Shown one piece after another: positions 25,600 through 33,813 of a stretch of 39,616 nucleotides of DNA. Source of the stretch: Pseudomonadota bacterium. Lineage in GTDB: Bacteria; Pseudomonadota; Alphaproteobacteria; Sphingomonadales; Govanellaceae. The notes beneath the pieces are model-generated. The model worked only from the letters and a program-made list of their open reading frames with translations. It had not been told where the DNA came from and ran no database searches. The position numbers and the translations under genes were made by a program. Where the stretch lies: NCBI GenBank assembly GCA_003577275.1, contig QEVO01000011.1, positions 1 through 39,616 of the forward strand, in the 5' to 3' direction. Position 1 is the stretch's first letter. Each line of letters opens with the position of its first letter.

Positions 25600-27873
25600 A
25601 TGCGCTTAGCCTTCCTTTCCGCGCCGTGGCGCTTATCGGCCGTTCTGATGGCCGCCGCATTGTCCGCTTGCAGCGGCGGCGGCAGCGGCGCTGTCGGCGG
25701 CCTCAGTCCGTCACCGACCCCGGCGACGGCGCCGCCGCCCAACTACGACACCGCCGAATACCGCGCCAACTATGGCCTTGACGCCATCAACGCTATCGCC
25801 GCCTATGAGGACGGCCTTTCCGGCCGGGGCGTCACCGTGGCGGTCATCGATACCGGCATCGATCTCGATCATCCCGATCTGAATGCCAACATCAGCCCGC
25901 ACAGCGTCGGCATCTCAGCCGGCACCTATGCCGCCGCCAATGACGCCGACGCTGAGGGCCATGGCACCGCGGTGGCCGGCGTCATCGCCGCCGAAAGGAA
26001 CGGCAGCGGCATGCACGGCGTCGCCTTCGACGCCACCCTGTTGGCGATCAACGCCAGTGATCCCGCCACCTGCCCCGGGGAATGCGAGTTCGCCCAAAGC
26101 GCGTTGGCCGACGCCATTGATTACGCCAAAAACCGCGGCGCCAAGATCATCAACTTAAGTCTCGGCGGCGCGGCTCCCGGCCCTGACCTGCAAAACGCCA
26201 TGCAAAGCGCAGTGGAAGCCGGGGTGATCATCGTCATCTCGGCCGGCAATGACGGCGCCGCCGTCCCCTCCGATTTTGCCCAGGTCGCCGGCGCCGGCTG
26301 GGCCCAAGGCCGCATCCTCATCGCCGGCGCGGTGGACGCCAACAACCTCATCGCCGATTTCAGCGACCGCGCCGGCGACGCCTTCAAATCGCTTTATGTG
26401 GTCGCCCCCGGCGTCTCGGTGCGCACCACTGGCGTGGGCGGCGGCCAGGTGATCGCCACCGGCACCTCGTTCTCGACCCCCCATGTGGCGGGAGCGCTGG
26501 CGCTCCTTGCCGAACTGTTTCCCAATTTAAGCGCCCACGATCTGGCCGAGATCATTCTTACCACCGCCCATGACCTGGGCGATCCCGGCATCGACGCCAT
26601 CTATGGCCGAGGCATCATCGACCTTGACGCCGCCATTCAGCCCCTGGGCGTGGCCGGCATTCCGACCGCGGGCGGCATCGTGCCGGCCGCCACCGACACG
26701 CCGGCGCTGGCGGCCACCGCCTTGTCGCTATCGCCCGCCTTTGGCGATGCCCTTGCCGGCCATGCCGCCTTCGCCAACGCCATGGCGCTTGACGGCTACC
26801 GCCGTTCCTACCGTCTTGATCTGAACCGCCTGACCACGCGGGCGGACGGCGGCCGTGACCTATGGAGTCTGATTGATGGCCGGCGCTCCGGCGTGGCGCG
26901 CCGCGAGACCGTGGCGCCGGGCGTCACCTTGAGCTATGCCGCCGCCCGTGACCGTGAGCTTGACCGGCTGATCGATGCCGCCGCCGAGAAATCCAGAGTC
27001 AGCGCCCGCCTGGGGCTGGAGCTGGAGCGCGCCTTTGCCGACGGCGGCCGGCTGGCGCTTTTTGTCAACGATCCCGCCGCCGCCGCGGGCCATGAGTCCG
27101 CCGCCGGGGTGTTTCTTCAGCAGCAATCCTTGGCCTTCGGCCTTCTAGAGGGCGAGAGCGTCACCGCTCACGCCGAACGGCCATGGGGCTTGGTGCGGCT
27201 GGGATTGACCTCCAGCTTCGGCAGGAACGAGGATAGCGCCGGGCCGCTTGCCGACGGTTCAAGCCGGCTGACCATGGCCTCGGCGGCGCTGGCGCTGGGC
27301 AGCCAAGCGACGGTCGGCCTGGGGCTTGGCCTTCTGTCAGAAGACGGCCTGGTATTGGGCAGCCGTTCCGCCGGCGCGTTAAGCTTGGGCGAAGGCGCGA
27401 CGACGCAGCTCCTTGACGGACGCCTGACATGGGCGGCGCGCCCGGATGTTACCGTCTTTGCCCACGGCGTCATCGGCCGCACCAGCATTACGGGCGGCGG
27501 CAACAGCCTGCTGCGGCCGGCCGGCGATCTTATCATCGCCGCCGCCGAACTGGGCGCGCTGTGGCGCGGTGCGCTTCATGCCGGTGATGTCTTCGGCCTG
27601 CAACTATCGCTGCCGCCGCGCATCGAGGCGGGCCGCGTCCTCATCGGTCAAATCATCGGCCGCGATTACGCCGCCGATCGCTTGCAGTTTACGGAAACCG
27701 CCGCCCCGCTGTCGCCCAGCGGGCGGGAAGTCGATATCGAAGCGGCTTATGCCTTATCGCTCATCGGCGACGCCACGCTGCAAATCAACGCCAGCTACGT
27801 CATCGATCCCGGCCATCGCGCCGACGCCGGCGACGCGGTGTCGTTCCTGGTCTCGCTGTCGCGGGCGTTTTAA
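25600..27873 (+). CDS. Subtilisin-family (S8) protease, lipoprotein with a possible barrel-like C-terminal domain
   Basis: This 757-residue protein has a lipoprotein signal ending LSAC (Cys24) and a Gly/Ser/Pro linker. A subtilase domain spans about 55-345, with catalytic Asp84 (AVIDTGIDLDHPD), His121 (EGHGTAVAGVIA), Asn217 (SAGNDG) and Ser290 (GTSFSTPHVAG). The C-terminal half (about 400-757) is rich in alternating short strands and ends VSFLVSLSRAF, with a terminal Phe as in outer-membrane barrels and autotransporters. It may therefore be a surface-anchored or autotransporter-like protease, although a lipid anchor together with a barrel is unusual. Its 3' end overlaps the convergent acyl-ligase gene by 4 bases. 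The protease assignment is firm; the barrel is inferred. Confidence 0.87.
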   Translation: MRLAFLSAPWRLSAVLMAAALSACSGGGSGAVGGLSPSPTPATAPPPNYDTAEYRANYGLDAINAIAAYEDGLSGRGVTVAVIDTGIDLDHPDLNANISPHSVGISAGTYAAANDADAEGHGTAVAGVIAAERNGSGMHGVAFDATLLAINASDPATCPGECEFAQSALADAIDYAKNRGAKIINLSLGGAAPGPDLQNAMQSAVEAGVIIVISAGNDGAAVPSDFAQVAGAGWAQGRILIAGAVDANNLIADFSDRAGDAFKSLYVVAPGVSVRTTGVGGGQVIATGTSFSTPHVAGALALLAELFPNLSAHDLAEIILTTAHDLGDPGIDAIYGRGIIDLDAAIQPLGVAGIPTAGGIVPAATDTPALAATALSLSPAFGDALAGHAAFANAMALDGYRRSYRLDLNRLTTRADGGRDLWSLIDGRRSGVARRETVAPGVTLSYAAARDRELDRLIDAAAEKSRVSARLGLELERAFADGGRLALFVNDPAAAAGHESAAGVFLQQQSLAFGLLEGESVTAHAERPWGLVRLGLTSSFGRNEDSAGPLADGSSRLTMASAALALGSQATVGLGLGLLSEDGLVLGSRSAGALSLGEGATTQLLDGRLTWAARPDVTVFAHGVIGRTSITGGGNSLLRPAGDLIIAAAELGALWRGALHAGDVFGLQLSLPPRIEAGRVLIGQIIGRDYAADRLQFTETAAPLSPSGREVDIEAAYALSLIGDATLQINASYVIDPGHRADAGDAVSFLVSLSRAF

Positions 27874-29204
27874 AGCGAAAACACAACGTCGAGGTCGCCG
27901 GCGCGGGCCAGCTCCTGCAAGCGCCGGCGATCGGTCTTGCCGGTGGCCAGAAGCGGCCAGTCGGCAACGCCGTAAACCACCGCCGGCCAGGCGTTGCGCG
28001 GCAAATGCGTGCGAAAGGCGGCGGTCAGATTGTTACGTTCCAGCGGCGTCTTAACGGCGATGGCCGCGATGACCCGCCCGTCATTCTGCCAGGCGGCGGC
28101 TTCCCGCGCCCCGGCGGCCAGGAGCGCCCGCTCGATCTCCATCAGACTCAAGCGTTCGCCGCCGACCTTGATCACCTGATCGTGGCGGCCGAGCACATGC
28201 AACTGATCGCCGCGCCACTCGCCCACATCGCCCGCCGCGATCCACGCGCCATGATCGATGATACGGCCGTTGGCATCCAACGTGCCCAGCGACGCCGAGG
28301 CGCCTTGAAACAGAATGGGGCCGCTGGTCTCACCGTCGAGGCGCACATGAAGCGTCGGCAGCGGCCGCCCCACCAGCGTCACCGGATCTTGCTCGCTGAC
28401 CACCTCGCGCACGGTGAGGCGCGGCATGGCTTCGGCGCAGCCGTAATTATTATAAAGCCGCGCGTTGGGAAACAGGCGGCGCAATACCGCCAGGTCGCTG
28501 ATGGGAAACGGCGCGCCGGCGAAGTTTACTACTTTTACCGCCGGCAACGGCGGCACCTGCTCCAGCCCAAGGCCGATGGCAAAGCGCAGCCACGGCGCGA
28601 CCAGGCACAGCATCTCGACGCTACTCTCGCGAAACCGCTCCAGCGCCAGGAGCGCGTTGAGCGCGCCGCCGCTTAAATAGATTTCCCGTTCATAGAGCGC
28701 CGCCCATAGCAATTGATTGACCAGGGCATAGGAGTAGGCGAGCGGCAGCGCCACGCCGGCGCTGCGCACGCCGGCAAGCCCTTGCGCGTCATGAATCGTC
28801 GCGATGCCGGCGGCGAGATTGGCTTCATCGATGGCGACCAATTTCGGCTCGCCGGTGGAGCCGCTGGTCATCAGGGCGAGAAACAAGCGTTGATCCGCCG
28901 CCGCGCCATCGCCGCCCACAAGACGGCCTTCCGCATAATAGGCAAACCGCGCATACGTCGCGCGCAAGCCAGCAAGTTTCGCCGGCGGCAGCGCCGGCGA
29001 TATCACCACCGGCCGCGCGCCGGCGGCAACCGCCGCTAAAAAATCCGTCACGCCCTGTTGCGTGTTGGCCAACGGCCACAGCGCCGCTTGGCCGGCATAC
29101 GGCGCGAATGCGCGCATTTTCGCGGCGGCGTCGAGGGTCACGCCGTCGAGACGAAAGCCGCCTTGACCCAGCGCGGCTTTGGCGATGGCGTCGCGAAGCG
29201 TCAC
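27870..29204 (-). CDS. AMP-forming acyl/aminoacyl ligase of a Dlt-like system
   Basis: This protein of about 444 residues belongs to the ANL superfamily. The phosphate-binding loop is MTSGSTGEPK (about 112-121). YNNYGCAEAMPR (about 251-262), AAGDVGEW, GRHDQVIKVGGERLSLMEIE and the catalytic Lys in LATGKTDRRRL (about 423) are all present. The predicted job is to activate a carboxylic or amino acid with ATP and load it on the carrier protein at 31689-31937, as DltA does with D-alanine. It is shorter at the N-terminus than DltA and its A5 motif (YGCAEA) differs from DltA's YGPTEA, so the substrate need not be D-alanine. I chose the GTG at 29204, just past the microprotein stop and 7 bases after AGGGG; an in-frame start at 29249 would overlap the microprotein. 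Last gene of the operon. Confidence 0.83.
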   Translation of the reverse strand: MTLRDAIAKAALGQGGFRLDGVTLDAAAKMRAFAPYAGQAALWPLANTQQGVTDFLAAVAAGARPVVISPALPPAKLAGLRATYARFAYYAEGRLVGGDGAAADQRLFLALMTSGSTGEPKLVAIDEANLAAGIATIHDAQGLAGVRSAGVALPLAYSYALVNQLLWAALYEREIYLSGGALNALLALERFRESSVEMLCLVAPWLRFAIGLGLEQVPPLPAVKVVNFAGAPFPISDLAVLRRLFPNARLYNNYGCAEAMPRLTVREVVSEQDPVTLVGRPLPTLHVRLDGETSGPILFQGASASLGTLDANGRIIDHGAWIAAGDVGEWRGDQLHVLGRHDQVIKVGGERLSLMEIERALLAAGAREAAAWQNDGRVIAAIAVKTPLERNNLTAAFRTHLPRNAWPAVVYGVADWPLLATGKTDRRRLQELARAGDLDVVFSL

Positions 29205-29205
29205 C

Positions 29206-29325
29206 TTAAAACCCCTGATAGACGAAGCCCACCTCGCCGACGCCGGCAATGGCGAGCAGGATAAGGCCGATCACATAAAACGCGATGCGCCAGCCGCGGC
29301 GATCGAGCGGCAGAACGATTTTCAT
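29206..29325 (-). CDS. DltX-like membrane microprotein with C-terminal FVYQGF acyl-shuttle motif
   Basis: This 39-residue peptide has a positively charged N-terminus (MKIVLPLDRRGWR), one hydrophobic helix (about 14-30, IAFYVIGLILLAIAGVG) and the C-terminus EVGFVYQGF. The positive-inside rule places the C-terminus in the periplasm. The last six residues, 34-39, fit FxYxxF, the hexapeptide of DltX whose Tyr accepts the acyl group from an MBOAT; here that would be Tyr36. Its ATG overlaps the MBOAT stop by 4 bases (ATGA) and the ligase gene follows at once, so it is translationally coupled on both sides. The neighbouring MBOAT lacks such a tail of its own. The gene is easily missed by gene callers because of its size. 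The motif and context are seen; function is inferred from the Dlt pathway. Confidence 0.8.
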   Translation of the reverse strand: MKIVLPLDRRGWRIAFYVIGLILLAIAGVGEVGFVYQGF

Positions 29326-30527
29326 GACAGCACCCCGAACGTCAGAATCTTGGCGTAAAGCCGCAGGCTCGTTTCCAGATCGAAGGCGACGAAGGTCAGC
29401 GCATAGCCGATGGAAACGTACCACCAAGTGGCCAGCGTCGCCGCCACGCGCCAGGCGATGGTCAAGCGAATATCGGTTGCCCACTGCTTGTCGTTCACCC
29501 AGCGGTGATAGGCCGCCAACAGCGATAAGCCGATGCCGTGATGCAGTCCCCACAGCGCCCAGCCCGGCGCTGGCGAATGCCAGACGCCGATCATCAGGAA
29601 GGTGGCGAGGAGCGCCAGCGTCGGCGAGCGGTAGTTGCCGAGGAGCGGAAAGTAAATGTAATCGCGGGCCCATGATGACAGGCTGATATGCCAGCCGCGC
29701 CAAAACTCCGCCAGATTGGGCCGCAACAGCGGGGCCTGGAAATTTTCCATCAGCTTGATGCCGAACAACAGCCCGGTGCCGATCACCATGTGGGTATAGC
29801 CGGCAAAATCGAAGTAGGTATATAAAAACCGCGCGAACGCCGCGAGGAACGCTTGCCACCACGCCATGCCGCCGGCGATTTCCGCCGTCATCGGCGCCGG
29901 ATAGATCGCGATCTTGATCAGCATCTCGGCGATGACGAATTTGAAGATCAAGCCGATGAGCAGCCGCTCCGCCGCCGTTGACACCTGGCTCCAGGAAAAG
30001 GACACGGCGGTCAACTCTTCCTTAAAGGCGGCGAAGCGTTCGATGGGGCCGGCGGCAAACATGGGAAAGAACAGGATATAGGCGAAGTAGTCGATCAGCG
30101 TGGCCTCGGCAAATTTGCCGCGGCTGGATTCGATCAGGTAGCTGACGTGCTTGAAGGTATAATAGCTGATCCCCAATGGCACGGCGATGTCGCCCAGCGC
30201 GCCGAAATGATGGGCCAGCGGCAAGACATATTTGAAGGAGATCAGGATCGACAGCGGCGCGACGATGGCCAGCGTCAGCCGCAGAGCGCCGGGATGGCGG
30301 CGCAGCCACGAGCCTAACTGAAACACCGCCAGCGTCAGCAGCAAAAGCCCCGCCGTCGCCGCCGACGCGTATTCGAAACTGACGCTGGCAAGCTGGGCAA
30401 TGCCTAAAAATCCGGCGCTGGCGAGGCTGAGAAACAGCGCGCGGGCGCGAGGCGTGCGACAAAACGCCCAGTAGCCGGCAAGGGAGAGGGCCAGAAACGG
30501 CAGGTAAGCCTGGGTTTGATAGAGCAT
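29322..30527 (-). CDS. MBOAT-family membrane acyltransferase (DltB/AlgI-like)
   Basis: This 401-residue multi-pass membrane protein carries the family blocks VPLGISYYTFKHVSYLIE, AGPIERF, YFDFAGYTHMVIGTGLLFGI and FWRGWHISLSSWARDYIYFPLLGN. The active-site region is MIGVWHSPAPGWALWGLHHG, with the expected catalytic His330 and an upstream His317. DltB and AlgI move an acyl group from a cytoplasmic thioester to an extracytoplasmic acceptor. The C-terminus (KILTFGVLS) has no FxYxxF tail, matching the presence of a separate microprotein directly downstream. It begins 3 bases after the SGNH gene. Confidence 0.9.
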   Translation of the reverse strand: MLYQTQAYLPFLALSLAGYWAFCRTPRARALFLSLASAGFLGIAQLASVSFEYASAATAGLLLLTLAVFQLGSWLRRHPGALRLTLAIVAPLSILISFKYVLPLAHHFGALGDIAVPLGISYYTFKHVSYLIESSRGKFAEATLIDYFAYILFFPMFAAGPIERFAAFKEELTAVSFSWSQVSTAAERLLIGLIFKFVIAEMLIKIAIYPAPMTAEIAGGMAWWQAFLAAFARFLYTYFDFAGYTHMVIGTGLLFGIKLMENFQAPLLRPNLAEFWRGWHISLSSWARDYIYFPLLGNYRSPTLALLATFLMIGVWHSPAPGWALWGLHHGIGLSLLAAYHRWVNDKQWATDIRLTIAWRVAATLATWWYVSIGYALTFVAFDLETSLRLYAKILTFGVLS

Positions 30528-30530
30528 GGC

Positions 30531-31667
30531 CTAGGAACCCCCTGCCGGCGGCCGCAGCAACGGTCCCACCGCCCCCAAGAAAGCCCTGCTCCATTTCCGT
30601 CGGCCGCTGTCGCCGACATGCGTGGAGTCATAATAATCCTCGACGCCGAGCGCCGCTGCGCCGTTGATGTCAAGCACCGCCGCCGCTGTCTCTGAACGCA
30701 GCCGCGTGATCAACGCGCGATAGGCTTGCCAGCGCTCAGCGCCATAAAACGCTGCGTCCCGGCCGGCGATCATCGGCGCATCGATCACCACGATACGCCC
30801 GCCGGCGGCGCGAATGCGCCGCGCCGTGGCCATCATCAATTCCTCATTCAGCCGTACATCCGCCGGCCGCGCCGCCGCCATGGTATCGACCACCAGGCGA
30901 TGGTGCGCCGCCTGCGTGGCGGCGTCGCCATAGGGCAGTTCGCGATAGAGGTGCGGGCTGCGCGGCGGCGCGGTGACACCGTAGACTTTTTCCCGCAGCC
31001 AATTTTCCGGCGCCAGGCGCAGCCAGCGGTACAAGACCAGCCGCAGCGCATTTCCCGTGGCGGCCAAGCGGGTGGCGAATGGCGCCTGCCGCAGCGCCGG
31101 AACATCTTGTTCAAGATCGTCAGCCAGCGACAGGAAATCCAGCGGGATCAGACTGGACGCCACGGCGGTGGCGGCCGGCGCGCGCTTGAAGATCCGGCTC
31201 GGGCTTAAAATGAAGATGACCGTGGCGTCAGGCTTGAGCTGCAGAGCGTCTAGATAAACCAGCATCTCTCCCGGCGTTTGATCGCGGCTGGTCAAGACGG
31301 CGAGGCGCAGCGGCCGGCCGGCGGCGGCGCTCAACTGCTGTTGGAGCTTAAGCTCGATGGGCAAGGCCTCGCGGGCGGCGGAAGAGCCGAGCACGACGAC
31401 ATCGGCCGTTTTATCGCGCCAGCTCAGGGCGCGCCCGTACGTCCACAGCACGTCATCGGTTTCGCGGTAGCGCCCCAATTCCAGCCGCCGCGCCAGATAG
31501 TCCCGATCGGTGGGGTCGAAGGCGGCGAAGATCGCCCCGCGGACGGCAAAGACCGCGACAATGAACAGCGCCGTCAGCGCCGCGATCCAGGCCCAGTCGC
31601 GGCCCTGTAGCGGCGCATGGCGGATGTCGATGATGGTCTGGGTGACGCGGCGCGGCCGGCGAGCCAT
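30531..31667 (-). CDS. Membrane-anchored SGNH/DltD-like acyltransferase
   Basis: This 378-residue protein has a basic N-terminus and one membrane anchor (about 26-45, WAWIAALTALFIVAVFAV). A periplasmic SGNH-type domain follows, with a nucleophile block VVVLGSSAAREALP (Ser96 probable) and a C-terminal DSTH dyad (Asp347, His350). This layout matches DltD and AlgJ/AlgX-type enzymes, which take an acyl group from the MBOAT side and pass it to an envelope polymer. It lies between the acyl carrier protein and MBOAT genes, with a GGGGAGA ribosome site. Overall similarity to DltD is low at the level of visible motifs, so the assignment rests on motif order and context. The acceptor polymer is unknown. 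Confidence 0.78.
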   Translation of the reverse strand: MARRPRRVTQTIIDIRHAPLQGRDWAWIAALTALFIVAVFAVRGAIFAAFDPTDRDYLARRLELGRYRETDDVLWTYGRALSWRDKTADVVVLGSSAAREALPIELKLQQQLSAAAGRPLRLAVLTSRDQTPGEMLVYLDALQLKPDATVIFILSPSRIFKRAPAATAVASSLIPLDFLSLADDLEQDVPALRQAPFATRLAATGNALRLVLYRWLRLAPENWLREKVYGVTAPPRSPHLYRELPYGDAATQAAHHRLVVDTMAAARPADVRLNEELMMATARRIRAAGGRIVVIDAPMIAGRDAAFYGAERWQAYRALITRLRSETAAAVLDINGAAALGVEDYYDSTHVGDSGRRKWSRAFLGAVGPLLRPPAGGS

Positions 31668-31688
31668 GATGGCGTCTCCCCAGTAAGG

Positions 31689-31937
31689 TCAGAGAACGCC
31701 GCGGGCGGTTAGGAAACGGCCGATACGCGACAGGCTGTCCCAGTTGTCCAAGGTAATGTCGGCCGGATTGATGGCGACACCGAATTTTTCCTCGACGAAA
31801 CTGATAACCTGAAGGAGCGACATGGAGTCGATGAGCCCGGCGGTAAACAGCGGCTCGTTGGGGTCAATCTCGTCCGCGCCGAGACCGCCGAGATCCGCCA
31901 CCATTTGCCGCAGCCCCGCCAACCGATCGTCCGTCAT
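31689..31937 (-). CDS. Acyl carrier protein (DltC-like)
   Basis: This 82-residue carrier protein has the phosphopantetheine site GLIDSMSLLQVISFVEEKFG (Ser38). DltC and other non-fatty-acid carriers have a similar four-helix size. It should be loaded by the ligase at the other end of the operon and present its thioester to the MBOAT. The ribosome site is a purine block, GGAAGGGGGGG. It is the first gene of the five-gene operon; the SulP gene on the same strand ends 59 bases upstream, so read-through is possible. Confidence 0.9.
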   Translation of the reverse strand: MTDDRLAGLRQMVADLGGLGADEIDPNEPLFTAGLIDSMSLLQVISFVEEKFGVAINPADITLDNWDSLSRIGRFLTARGVL

Positions 31938-31996
31938 GATTACCCCCCCTTCCTGCCGGCGGATAGTGCGCCCGGGTTGGTAAAATTTTGCCTAAT

Positions 31997-33694
31997 TCAA
32001 GGGGCGGCCAACGCCGGGGACAGCGCCTTCAAGGCGTCGTACTGGCTGAGAAACACCTGACCTGTCAAGTGATCGAGAAAGGCGGATTTTTTTAGACGGT
32101 CCATCACCGGCCCCTTGATTTCCGAGAGGTGAAAAGTAACGCCGGCCGTCTTGAGCCGTTCGTTGATCGTTTCCAGACTTTCCAGGGCGCTGGCATCGAC
32201 GAAATTAACGGCGCTGCACATCAGCACCAGGTGCTTGATCTCGGGATGATCGGCAATCAGCTGCGCGATCTGGGTTTCCAAATAGCGGGCATTGGCGAAA
32301 TAAAGGCTTTCGTCGACCCGCAGGTTCAAGACCTCGGGCGCGGTCAGCACCTGATGGCGCAGCACGTTGCGGAAATGCTCGCTGCCCGGCACCCGCCCCA
32401 CCACCGCCATGTGCGGCCGGCTGGTGCGCCATAAATGCAGGGCCAGCGATACCGCGACCCCAGCCGCCACGCCCCATTCCACGCCCTTCGATAAGACCAC
32501 GACGATGGTGACCATCATCGCCGCCGCATCGGTGCGGGCGTAGCGCCAGACCCGGCCGACGGCATTAAAATCCACCAGTTGGGAGACCGTGACGATGATG
32601 GTGGCGGCCAACACCGCCTTGGGCAGGGCGGCCAGATACGGGGTCAAAAACATCACGGCAAACAGGATGCCGAGAGCGGACAGCGCGCCGGCGAGCCGGG
32701 TCGCCGCGCCGGCGTCAAAATTGACGATGGAGCGGGCAAAGCCGCCGCTGACCGGCATGCCGCCGCTCAGGGCGGCGGCGAGGTTGGCGGCGCCCAGCCC
32801 CAACAGCTCACGATCAGGATCCACCGAATCGCGCCGCCGCGCCGCCAAAGTCTGCGCCACCGACACCGATTCGACAAAGCCGATGAGGGCGATGGCCGCC
32901 GCCGCCGGCAACAGATCAAGGAGCAAGGCCGGCGATAGGGGCGGCAAGGTCAAGGGCGGCAGCCCCTGCGGCGCCGCGCCCACCACCGCAATGCCCATCG
33001 CCTTAAAGTCAAAGGTGATACTGGCGGCGATGGCGACGATCACCGCAAACACCGGCGCGATGCGGCTGGCCAGCGCTGCGCGCACCGCGCTCAGCCCGAG
33101 GCGGCGGGCCAGACCCGGCAGCAGATGCCGCGCCCACAACAGAAAAATGATCGTCGCCAGGCCCACCGCCGCCGTGGGCAGGTGAAGATGAAAGCCCGCG
33201 GCGGCCAGCGAACGGCCGACGTCGAGGAGGGTATGGCCATCCAGCGGCAGACCGCTTAAGGGTTTGACTTGGCTGACGATGATGATCAGGGCGGACGCGG
33301 TCATGAAGCCGGAAATCACCGGGTGGCTTAAGAAATTCGCCAACGCCCCCAGCTTCAGCGCGCCAAAGACCATAAGCACGACGCCGCTCAAGGCCGCCAA
33401 CGCCAGCGCCGCCGCTATCGGGGTCACGCCGGCGGCGGGATCGATGCCCGAGATGGCGGTGGCCGTCATCAGCGATATCACCGCCACCGGCCCCACCGCC
33501 AGCACGCGGCTGGAGCCCAAGGCGGCGTAGGCGATGAGCGGCAGCACGCTGGCGTAAAGCCCGGTTTCTGCCGGCAAACCAGCCAATAGGGCATAGGCGA
33601 GGCTTTGCGGCACCAGCATGATGCTGACCACCGCCGCCGCCACGAGATCGGCAGGCAGAGTGGCGGGCAGGCGCAGCTTGCGATCTTGCGGCAT
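31997..33694 (-). CDS. SulP-family anion transporter with STAS domain
   Basis: This protein of about 565 residues starts MPQDRKLRLPATLPADLVAA. The SulP signature VPQSLAYALLAGLPAETGLYASVLP opens a transmembrane domain of many helices, and a C-terminal STAS domain contains LVLMCSAVNFVDASALESLE. The family exchanges or co-transports sulfate, bicarbonate or other anions across the inner membrane; the substrate cannot be read from sequence. The frame extends to 33751, but the ATG at 33694 fits the usual SulP N-terminus better; its ribosome site (GAGAAG) is weak. It is divergent from the glycosyltransferase at 33814. Confidence 0.9.
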   Translation of the reverse strand: MPQDRKLRLPATLPADLVAAAVVSIMLVPQSLAYALLAGLPAETGLYASVLPLIAYAALGSSRVLAVGPVAVISLMTATAISGIDPAAGVTPIAAALALAALSGVVLMVFGALKLGALANFLSHPVISGFMTASALIIIVSQVKPLSGLPLDGHTLLDVGRSLAAAGFHLHLPTAAVGLATIIFLLWARHLLPGLARRLGLSAVRAALASRIAPVFAVIVAIAASITFDFKAMGIAVVGAAPQGLPPLTLPPLSPALLLDLLPAAAAIALIGFVESVSVAQTLAARRRDSVDPDRELLGLGAANLAAALSGGMPVSGGFARSIVNFDAGAATRLAGALSALGILFAVMFLTPYLAALPKAVLAATIIVTVSQLVDFNAVGRVWRYARTDAAAMMVTIVVVLSKGVEWGVAAGVAVSLALHLWRTSRPHMAVVGRVPGSEHFRNVLRHQVLTAPEVLNLRVDESLYFANARYLETQIAQLIADHPEIKHLVLMCSAVNFVDASALESLETINERLKTAGVTFHLSEIKGPVMDRLKKSAFLDHLTGQVFLSQYDALKALSPALAAP

Positions 33695-33813
33695 GGCTTC
33701 TCGTCGTTGCCTGGCGCGCTCAGATTGCCCGCATGTTCGCCCTTTATGCAAGCCGTCGGAATAGGTAAAGTCGTCCGCCGTTCATTTTACAGATAAGGAC
33801 CTCAAGCAACCCC

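Noticed and set aside
27870..31937. Alginate-type O-acetylation (AlgIJFX) as the explanation of the MBOAT locus
   Set aside because: A dedicated carrier protein and an AMP-forming ligase are present, and a separate FxYxxF microprotein is found, all of which fit a Dlt-like rather than an alginate acetylation system.
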